From NCBI GenBank assembly GCA_964415445.1, contig CAYQAE010000056.1, positions 1 through 12,130 of the forward strand: DNA of 12,130 nt. The letters run 5' to 3'. A model generated the notes under the pieces. That model did no database searches. It was not told the DNA's origin and worked only from the letters and a program-made list of their open reading frames with translations. Within the stretch, counting starts at the first letter, position 1. Every line of letters begins with the position of its first letter. Both the position numbers and the translations under genes were made by a program. This document shows, piece by piece, positions 6,799 through 12,130 of this stretch. This DNA comes from CAYQAE01 sp964415445 [NCBI: uncultured archaeon] (GTDB lineage Archaea > CAYQAE01).

Positions 6799-7204
6799 GA
6801 AAAATCAAAGAAATTTAGTAGCAGAGACAAGAAATTTGAGAGACCAAATTAACGCCTTAAAGAAAAATTTAGACATGGTAGATTCAACTATCAAAGAGAG
6901 AATGGTTACTGCAGAGACTTTAACTAATTTAGGTAAAATTGAAAAGGATGAAGAAATATTAGTTCCAATTGGTTCTGGATCATATATTAAAGCTACTACT
7001 AAAAATATAGACGAAGTATTGACTGGAGTGGGTGCAGGAATCTCTATTCAAAAAAAGAGACTACAAGCAATCAAAAGTCTAAATAATCAAGTAAATGAAT
7101 TTGAAAAAATTAAAGTTAAACTTACTCAAAATCTAGAGAGTCTATCTATGAGATACCAAGAGCTACAAACTCAAATATCCCAATTATCACAAGGGGGCAA
7201 ATAA
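6791..7204 (+). CDS. pfdA: Prefoldin alpha subunit
   Basis: 137 residues, normal for an archaeal prefoldin alpha subunit. With beta subunits it forms the jellyfish-shaped hexamer that holds unfolded proteins for the thermosome. The architecture is an N-terminal coiled coil (about 5-50), a beta-hairpin core with the family signature ILVPIGSGSYIKA (about 56-68) and a second hairpin region near 75-85, then a C-terminal coiled coil (about 88-130). The start is TTG 6791, which lies inside the end of rpl18a (8-base overlap). It is preceded by AGGGAG at 6781-6786 with four bases of spacing, a strong Shine-Dalgarno that decides this start. No ATG is available near the N-terminus. Confidence 0.95.
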   Translation: MSEKNQRNLVAETRNLRDQINALKKNLDMVDSTIKERMVTAETLTNLGKIEKDEEILVPIGSGSYIKATTKNIDEVLTGVGAGISIQKKRLQAIKSLNNQVNEFEKIKVKLTQNLESLSMRYQELQTQISQLSQGGK

Positions 7205-7207
7205 TAT

Positions 7208-8098
7208 TTGTTCTCTAAATTTAAAAAGAGAGTAAAACTTTTTTTTAAAAAAATAACTAAAGGAGAACTCGCAGAAGGTGATCTTGATGATGTTTTGTGG
7301 GATCTTCAAGTTCTACTTTTAGAAAATGATGTTGCATTAACTGTAGCAGAAGAGATCTGTGAAAAATTAAAAGAAAAACTAGTAGGTGAAAAATTAAGTC
7401 TAAAAGAAGGAATTGATGCAAAGAGCATCAAACAACTAAAAACGATTCTTCTTCAACTTCTACATGAAAGAGTTGAATTTGTAGATTTAATTAAAAGTGG
7501 AAAAAAACCAAAAGTAATCTTATTTTTAGGAATTAATGGAACAGGGAAAACTACCACTATTGCAAAAGTAGCAAAGCTACTTTTAGATAATAAATTATCT
7601 GTAATATTTGCAGCATCAGATACCTTCAGAACAGGATCAATTGAGCAACTTCAAAAGCATGCAAAAAGACTCAATGTTCGGTTAATAAAACATGACTACG
7701 GTGCAGATCCAGCAGCAGTAGCATTTGATGCGATAAAATCAGCACAAGCGAGAAAAATTGATGTAGTATTAGTTGATACTGCAGGAAGAGTCCATACTAA
7801 TAAAAATCTAATGCGAGAGCTTGAAAAAATAAATAGAGTAACTAAACCGGACTATAAAATATTTGTTGGAGATTCTCTAACAGGGAATGATGCAGTAGAG
7901 CAAGCAAAAAAATTTAAAGAAGCAATAGGAATAGACGGATCAATTCTTACAAAAGTAGATGCAGATGTAAAAGGAGGAGCTGCAATATCAATAGCACATG
8001 TAACAGATAAACCAATTTTTTTCTTAGGCGTGGGCCAAGAATATAAAGATCTTGAAGAATTTGACAAACATAAATTTGTTGATATGTTATTTAGCTAA
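7208..8098 (+). CDS. ftsY: Signal recognition particle receptor FtsY
   Basis: 296 residues, a short form: the N domain starts almost at once and the long acidic N-terminal A domain of many homologues is absent. The N-terminus is very basic (KFKKRVKLFFKK), which may bind the membrane. The N domain covers about 20-95 and the GTPase G domain about 100-296. Motifs visible: P-loop GINGTGKTT (108-116), DTFR (138-141), DTAGR (190-194), TKVD (248-251) and GVGQEYKDL (274-282). The segment after DTFR reads TGSIEQL rather than the usual AGAIEQL. The start is TTG 7208, nine bases after the G-rich AGGGGG of a Shine-Dalgarno inside the pfdA end. Its stop overlaps that of the opposing deacetylase gene. Confidence 0.96.
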   Translation: MFSKFKKRVKLFFKKITKGELAEGDLDDVLWDLQVLLLENDVALTVAEEICEKLKEKLVGEKLSLKEGIDAKSIKQLKTILLQLLHERVEFVDLIKSGKKPKVILFLGINGTGKTTTIAKVAKLLLDNKLSVIFAASDTFRTGSIEQLQKHAKRLNVRLIKHDYGADPAAVAFDAIKSAQARKIDVVLVDTAGRVHTNKNLMRELEKINRVTKPDYKIFVGDSLTGNDAVEQAKKFKEAIGIDGSILTKVDADVKGGAAISIAHVTDKPIFFLGVGQEYKDLEEFDKHKFVDMLFS

Positions 8099-9219
8099 AT
8101 TATTTTTTCTATTTTGTCCAAAATATGATAATATATTTTTCCATTTTCTATAATTTCTTTATCATCATGAAAATACAAAGGAGCTTCTTTATTTAAAGTT
8201 TCTTTGAAATATTCTCTCCATGGTTTTGGAATTTTTTTAGGTAATTTAATTCCCATGATTTTTGCTAAAATTATAGTCCAAGCACGAGGTACAAGTTTTA
8301 GACCGTACCCCCCACCACCTACTATTATCCATTTATTAGAATATTTTGAAACTAAATTATGAATAAATCCAGCAATTTTTTCATAAGTATGAGTTGTAAG
8401 TCTAAAATGGCCTAAAAGATCATTTACATGGGTATCTACACCAAATTGAGTAAAAACATAATTGGGTTTAAATTTTTCAAATATTTTAGGTAAAATTTTT
8501 TCTAAAATATCAAAATAAACATTAGCTGGAATTTTAGGAAGAAATGGCACATTTAAAGTAGTATTTAATCCTTTATAATCTCCTCGCTCCTCAATTGAAC
8601 CACTACCTGGAAATTGATATCTACCATCTTCATGAAAAGAAAGACAAAAAACATTAGGATCATTATAAAATAAATTTTGCACTCCGTCTCCATGGTGAAC
8701 ATCTAAATCAATATATAATATTTTTGAGCTAGATTCTTTTGATCTTAAATAACTCATTCCAACTGCTATATCATTGAATATACAAAATCCAGAGGCTGAA
8801 GACCTCTGAGCATGGTGCAAACCACCACCTATATTCATTGCGTAATTTACTTTATTTTTGCAAACTAATTTTGTAGCATCTAATGTAGCTCCTGCAACTA
8901 AAGATGCAGCTTGATACATATCTTTAAAGATTGGATTATCGCCTGTACCTATATTGTATTTAAATAATTCAGCTAAATTTTGATCTGAATTCGAATCTAT
9001 AGCTTTTACAGCTTCAACATATTCTTTTGAATGTACTCTTTGGAGATCTTTGTATTTTGCAGGTTTGGGTTCAACTAAAGTTAAATTGTTATTTTCAAAT
9101 AGGTTCAATTCATTAATTAGTTCATAAGTTAACTTCAATCTAATAGGGTTGAAGGGATGGGTTTTACCAAAGCGATATTTCAAAAAATTATCAGAGTATA
9201 TAAAAGCTAATTTATCCAT
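8095..9219 (-). CDS. AcuC-like class I deacetylase (histone deacetylase family)
   Basis: 374 residues, the usual length for the AcuC/HDAC arginase-fold family of zinc amidohydrolases. These remove acetyl groups from acyl-lysine proteins or small amines. Catalytic residues are all present: the His135-His136 pair in GGGLHHAQR, zinc ligands Asp173 and His175 in DLDVHHGDGV and Asp262 in FGVDTH, and the transition-state tyrosine Tyr305 in VGGGGYG. The frame is open upstream to ATG 9234. However, GGTGAT (minus strand, 9232-9227) is an ideal Shine-Dalgarno seven bases before ATG 9219, so I choose 9219. The protein then begins MDKLAFIYSD, as expected for the family. No acetyl-CoA synthetase gene lies nearby, so the substrate cannot be read from context. 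The last bases overlap the ftsY stop. Confidence 0.93.
   Translation of the reverse strand: MDKLAFIYSDNFLKYRFGKTHPFNPIRLKLTYELINELNLFENNNLTLVEPKPAKYKDLQRVHSKEYVEAVKAIDSNSDQNLAELFKYNIGTGDNPIFKDMYQAASLVAGATLDATKLVCKNKVNYAMNIGGGLHHAQRSSASGFCIFNDIAVGMSYLRSKESSSKILYIDLDVHHGDGVQNLFYNDPNVFCLSFHEDGRYQFPGSGSIEERGDYKGLNTTLNVPFLPKIPANVYFDILEKILPKIFEKFKPNYVFTQFGVDTHVNDLLGHFRLTTHTYEKIAGFIHNLVSKYSNKWIIVGGGGYGLKLVPRAWTIILAKIMGIKLPKKIPKPWREYFKETLNKEAPLYFHDDKEIIENGKIYYHILDKIEKII
8099..8119 (+). terminator. Possible U-run terminator of ftsY inside the opposing gene
   Basis: AATTATTTTTTCTATTTTGTCC follows the ftsY stop at once and includes six and four T. The convergent gene begins its 3' end here, so the ftsY transcript must end within, and antisense to, the deacetylase gene. 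Confidence 0.35.
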
Positions 9220-9334
9220 CAGATGAATCACCATTTTTTGTATAAATATCTATTTATATCTATATAATACCTATATAGCCTTCTTTCGCATAACTTTAAT
9301 AATGATGTTATTTTATGTAAAGCTAGTGATACAT
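9220..9334. promoter_or_regulatory. Divergent promoter region between deacetylase and secreted protein
   Basis: For the plus-strand gene, ACCTATATAG (9269-9278) is a TATA-like element; a start near 9301 leaves a leader holding GTGAT at 9326-9330, four bases before ATG 9335. For the minus-strand gene, TATTATATAGATATAAATAG (reading down from about 9268 to 9249) offers TATA boxes. These suit a start just before the GGTGAT at 9232-9227. The spacer is almost pure A/T with TATATCTATATA-type repetition, so the exact boxes are uncertain. Confidence 0.4.
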
Positions 9335-10810
9335 ATGAAAACAAAGAGAATATTACCAATTTTTGCTTTGGTTTTTATCTTTGCTGGTGTAAATAGTGTA
9401 AATGCAGCTACACAGCTTTCAACGACAAATGTTGATAGTATTTTTGCAGTTGTTATGGAAAATGACGAAGTAAGAGCAACAATAGTTCCAAAGAGAGGAT
9501 GGAGAATAGTAAAATACGAAATAAAACAGACAGGGAATAATGTATTGGCCAATGATGAAAGTGGAGATACTGATGCAGAAAAACACAAGCCAATAGGTGA
9601 CGAACCTGATAATCCTGAAGAAACAGATCTTGTATGGAATGAGAACTATCCTGGTACAGAAGATAGGTTTACTAACATAGGTGAATATAAGGGAGATGTC
9701 GAATGGAGACCTTGGGTTTTTGGAGAAAGTAGTTTTACTTCAATGATAATAAAAAATAATTCAGAAATTGTACAAGTATACAATTACGTAGAAGATTTTT
9801 TAGGTCCAGATAAAGAAGGAAAAACATGGATAGATGGCGCTAGATTATACAAAGTATATACATTAGTAAATGGATCTAATGCAATAAGAATGGATTATAA
9901 ATTAGTAATAGGCGATAATGGCTTTGCAGATCTTGTATGGGCATTTAAAGCACAATTAGCACTAGGCGGTGGCGTAGATGACGGAGATATTCTAGCTATA
10001 GATGGATCATTTTATAGACATTGGGCAGGAGGACCTAAAAATAATGTTCAGGCTGAAAGAAAATATGATTGGCCAGCAACAGGATTAACAGAATACCACT
10101 CTGGAAATGATATACCCGATTGGACAGGCACAGGACCAGCAGATCAGAGCTCTGCTGATTTTGATAAAGAAACTGACGAAGGACACATGAAAGCTTATGT
10201 TAAATCTGAAGCAAAATATGCTGCTGCTTTTGATCCAAATACAGATGAATATACCATGGTAACATTACCTTATAAAGCAATGAAAGTAGATTCTAGTGGA
10301 AATAGTGAATATATTACATTTGCACAATACTTTGGTGTGTGGATGACATACAATGATGAATATGAACCACTTCAGTATAATTTAGAGGCAGCAACAACTG
10401 CAGCAGATGTAGCAGGCGAAGCAAAAAGCAATAGTTTACCTATAATTAAACTTGAAGAACAAGAAACACTTTATTGGACAGCATATTTTTCAGCAGGAAA
10501 AGATTCTAGCCTAGATATATCTACAACTACAATTGGAGACATTTCAGGAAATGCTAGCTTGCAAACAATGTATGACAACATCATGTCAAAATATCTAACA
10601 TCAGGATACACTATTAATACAATTCCAGAATGGGGATTAAATGATCCTAATGATCCATCAGAAAATACTAATTCAGCAGAAATTTCACCTGAAGAAAAAA
10701 ATATATCAGAATCAAGTGATAGCGGATTTTTAGGTATTTGTGGTCCAACTATTCTTTTAGGTTTAATTGCAGGACCATTAGCACTAGCAGCGAAAAAAAT
10801 GAAAAAATAA
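9335..10810 (+). CDS. Secreted protein with galactose-mutarotase-like domain and CGP-CTERM-like anchor
   Basis: 491 residues. A Sec signal peptide is evident: basic MKTKR, a hydrophobic core, and likely cleavage after V-N-A (residue 24). The mature N-terminus contains NDEVRATIVPKRGWRIVKYE and a following TGNNVLA. This pattern is typical of the beta-sandwich of galactose-mutarotase-like carbohydrate enzymes. LEEQETLYWTAYFSAGK near 385-401 resembles the family's closing segment. The C-terminus has a Ser/Glu-rich linker, then GICGPTILLGLIAGPLALAA and a basic end (KKMKK). Cys469-Gly-Pro plus helix plus basic tail matches the CGP-CTERM sorting signal described in Thermococci, so surface anchoring is expected. 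The frame is open to ATG 9302, but signal-peptide shape and GTGAT at 9326-9330 favour 9335. Carbohydrate binding or processing is inference; I cannot name catalytic residues. Confidence 0.8.
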   Translation: MKTKRILPIFALVFIFAGVNSVNAATQLSTTNVDSIFAVVMENDEVRATIVPKRGWRIVKYEIKQTGNNVLANDESGDTDAEKHKPIGDEPDNPEETDLVWNENYPGTEDRFTNIGEYKGDVEWRPWVFGESSFTSMIIKNNSEIVQVYNYVEDFLGPDKEGKTWIDGARLYKVYTLVNGSNAIRMDYKLVIGDNGFADLVWAFKAQLALGGGVDDGDILAIDGSFYRHWAGGPKNNVQAERKYDWPATGLTEYHSGNDIPDWTGTGPADQSSADFDKETDEGHMKAYVKSEAKYAAAFDPNTDEYTMVTLPYKAMKVDSSGNSEYITFAQYFGVWMTYNDEYEPLQYNLEAATTAADVAGEAKSNSLPIIKLEEQETLYWTAYFSAGKDSSLDISTTTIGDISGNASLQTMYDNIMSKYLTSGYTINTIPEWGLNDPNDPSENTNSAEISPEEKNISESSDSGFLGICGPTILLGLIAGPLALAAKKMKK

Positions 10811-10838
10811 ATTAACCCTTTTTTATTTTTTTTATTTT
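10792..10838. terminator. Bidirectional terminator between convergent genes
   Basis: The secreted-protein gene and the V4R gene converge with only 21 bases between stops. Plus strand: CCCTTTTTTATTTTTTTTATTTT at 10817-10838 ends the secreted-protein transcript. Minus strand: the lysine-coding A-runs at 10793-10799 and 10802-10807 read as seven and six T and can end the V4R transcript, so the coding end of one gene serves as terminator of the other. Confidence 0.5.
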
Positions 10839-11479
10839 GTAACTTCAAATTGACAATAAGGATCTCCTTTTGCACTGCACTTTGTTTCTTCAAGTTTAGA
10901 GAATTCACCAACAGTTACAGATGCTATTCCTGCCAAAAGTCCTCTTGAGATGTGACAAACGCAATCATTTGACTTTTTTCCATAAGCTTCAAGATATGCC
11001 TCAGCTTCCCAACTATAATAGTATTTCATTATGAATTTACCGTTTTCTTCTCTAATTTCTGGTCTACCCCAACCAAAAGGTTTAGCCAATTTAACATGAG
11101 CAAAAAAAGCGTCTTTTCCACTTTTTCCTAGTGATCGCTGAAAATTTAGACCAGTATTCATTCCTGCATCTTTTGCAGCGTTAAAAATAAGTTCATTCAC
11201 CTTTTTTGGATCACAAAGATTATTTGCATTCTTTTTAACAAGACCTAAAACTTGGAGAGATAACAACACAAACCTAACTCCCAAACCAGAAATTCTACCT
11301 TCTGAATCCTGCAAAGCTTTTCCATCGGTAATTGTGGGAACTTTTGTCTCTTCTAGATATTTTCTTATAGCATTTTTTATTAAAGCAGTCTTTGTTGTCG
11401 CTTTTCCCCCTTTAACTGCTTCTTCAACCTTATTAGAAAGATCTAGTGGCAACCCAACATTTATGTATTTTTTTTGCAT
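10832..11479 (-). CDS. Ribbon-helix-helix / V4R-domain transcriptional regulator
   Basis: 215 residues. The N-terminus (1-45) is a ribbon-helix-helix of CopG type: strand KYINVGLP, helix LSNKVEEAV, turn, then helix TKTALIKNAIRKYLEE. The rest (about 60-215) is a V4R domain, a small-molecule-binding fold. Signatures are FGWGRPEI (135-142), the CHISRGLLAG segment (175-184) and the typical end E-x-x-C-x-x-x-G-x-x-x-C-x-F-x-V with Cys201 and Cys209. Further cysteines are 89, 173 and 175. In the methanogen regulator MsvR a V4R domain with cysteines senses redox state, but MsvR has a winged helix; the RHH pairing here differs. A ligand- or redox-sensing repressor is inferred. AGAGGT stands five bases before ATG 11479. 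It follows the DUF63 gene on the same strand after 53 bases. Confidence 0.85.
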   Translation of the reverse strand: MQKKYINVGLPLDLSNKVEEAVKGGKATTKTALIKNAIRKYLEETKVPTITDGKALQDSEGRISGLGVRFVLLSLQVLGLVKKNANNLCDPKKVNELIFNAAKDAGMNTGLNFQRSLGKSGKDAFFAHVKLAKPFGWGRPEIREENGKFIMKYYYSWEAEAYLEAYGKKSNDCVCHISRGLLAGIASVTVGEFSKLEETKCSAKGDPYCQFEVTK

Positions 11480-11500
11480 AATTTACCTCTATCCATGCCC

Positions 11501-11533
11501 CATATAAATATTTGTATAATTTATATATAAATT
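11501..11533 (-). promoter_or_regulatory. Promoter and possible operator of the RHH-V4R gene
   Basis: AATTTATATATAAATT (11518-11533) is a perfect 16-bp palindrome that also contains a TATA box and overlaps the DUF63 stop codon. Initiation about 25 bases downstream gives a short leader that keeps the AGAGGT site. A second TATA-like TTTATATG (minus strand, 11508-11501) would give a leaderless start and fits less well. RHH proteins bind palindromic DNA as dimers, so self-regulation is possible, but pure A/T palindromes arise easily by chance. Confidence 0.4.
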
Positions 11534-12130
11534 TAGACCTCAACACTCATCAAAGTAAATAAATCTCTAAAACCTGTAGCAAAGCCTAAAGTCATAAGGG
11601 ATCCAATTAGTACTGCACGACTGGCTGGATGATAATTTTCATAGTCAAGATATAATAAAATAGGAATAACTATTAAAAATTTTAAAACAAAAAGAATTTC
11701 TGCTCCAAAGATATCAACAGCAACTCCACCAAAATAATGTTCTTCAAATCTTTCAAACCATTTTACACCTACATAAGTCGTTACAACATCAAAAATATGA
11801 GAATTTAGAGCAACAATACTCTCTTTAGACATGAATTTATAAAAAACTAAACTAAAAACTAAAGATAGAGGAACAAAAAGATAAATAGTTTTATATAGAG
11901 GATCATAGATTTTAAAATTTATTATAATCAAATATATTGAAGGGATAACTAAAATAAAACCAAGAACAGTAGCTAGATAAAATTTAGTCTCTTCTTTTTT
12001 AAAAATATATTCAAAAACAACTCCTGCAAAATAGATAAGTGCAATTATAAAAAATATAGTAGGAGTAATAAAAAACCAATAATCACCAATTCCTCCTGAA
12101 TCCACTAATGAACGCAAAGAAGCTCCTAAA
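11533..12130 (-). CDS. DUF63 family membrane protein (5'-truncated by the window end)
   Basis: The minus-strand frame is open to the window edge. Translation upstream of the TTG at 12117 continues as L-G-A-S-L-R-S-L-V-D-S-G-G-I, which fits the conserved loop of DUF63 proteins, so the true start lies beyond 12130. About 198 residues are visible; complete members have roughly 250-300. At least five hydrophobic segments are seen, at about 17-41, 50-71, 79-100, 141-161 and 169-182 of the visible protein. Between the third and fourth is the conserved polar stretch NSHIFDVVTTYVG, followed by an F-E-x-H-Y motif. The end carries GFATGFRDLF, also typical. DUF63 is an archaeal integral membrane family of unknown function. 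The RHH-V4R gene follows 53 bases downstream and may be co-transcribed, though it seems to have its own promoter. Confidence 0.8.
   Translation of the reverse strand, partial: LGASLRSLVDSGGIGDYWFFITPTIFFIIALIYFAGVVFEYIFKKEETKFYLATVLGFILVIPSIYLIIINFKIYDPLYKTIYLFVPLSLVFSLVFYKFMSKESIVALNSHIFDVVTTYVGVKWFERFEEHYFGGVAVDIFGAEILFVLKFLIVIPILLYLDYENYHPASRAVLIGSLMTLGFATGFRDLFTLMSVEV

Noticed and set aside
9302-9334. ATG 9302 as start of the secreted protein
   Set aside because: It would put eleven residues with a hydrophobic patch before the classical signal peptide. The GTGAT site and the basic MKTKR start favour 9335.
10471-10911. 146-codon minus-strand ORF across the secreted-protein and V4R gene ends
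   Set aside because: It overlaps two well-supported genes and shows no domain or ribosome binding site.

Overview
The window reads as the chromosome of an AT-rich archaeon. The clearest evidence is the run aIF6 - ribosomal protein L18Ae (LX) - prefoldin alpha - FtsY, a typical archaeal gene order. It is supported by a DUF63 membrane protein, GGTGAT-type ribosome binding sites, frequent TTG starts, TATA-type promoters and U-run terminators. A secreted protein ends in a CGP-CTERM-like tail, a motif best known from Thermococci. This hints at a euryarchaeon near Thermococci or Methanofastidiosa, but that placement is inference only. No mobile element, CRISPR array, rRNA or tRNA was recognised.

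Layout. (1) 1-2511: the 3' part of a large surface protein with a beta-helix-like segment, one divergent and four clear Ig-like repeats, a stalk domain and one membrane segment. It ends, unexpectedly, in a cytoplasmic winged helix, so it looks like a transmembrane one-component regulator. (2) 2512-3239: a 728-base gap. It holds what looks like a complete micro-transcription unit: TATA box, 17-bp palindrome, Shine-Dalgarno, 50-codon ORF and strong hairpin. A second similar promoter/palindrome module follows. (3) 3240-5732: a soluble PAS-PAS-GAF hybrid histidine kinase of bacterial style with a C-terminal receiver. (4) 5885-8098: the tightly packed translation and protein-targeting operon aif6-rpl18a-pfdA-ftsY. 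(5) 8095-9219, minus strand: an AcuC-like class I deacetylase whose stop codon overlaps that of ftsY. (6) 9335-10810: a secreted protein with a galactose-mutarotase-like look and the CGP-CTERM-like tail, divergent from the deacetylase. (7) 10832-11479, minus: a ribbon-helix-helix plus V4R ligand-sensing regulator. (8) 11533-12130, minus: a DUF63 membrane protein cut by the window end.

Taken together, a conserved housekeeping operon is flanked by three sensory or regulatory proteins of different architecture (surface-to-wHTH, hybrid kinase, RHH-V4R). The most novel candidates are the Ig-to-wHTH receptor, the micro-gene unit with its duplicated palindromic promoter, and the RHH-V4R protein.

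Four gene boundaries were set by reading the sequence. The first gene is open to base 1. The deacetylase starts at 9219, behind GGTGAT. The secreted protein starts at 9335, behind GTGAT. The DUF63 frame runs off the window end.
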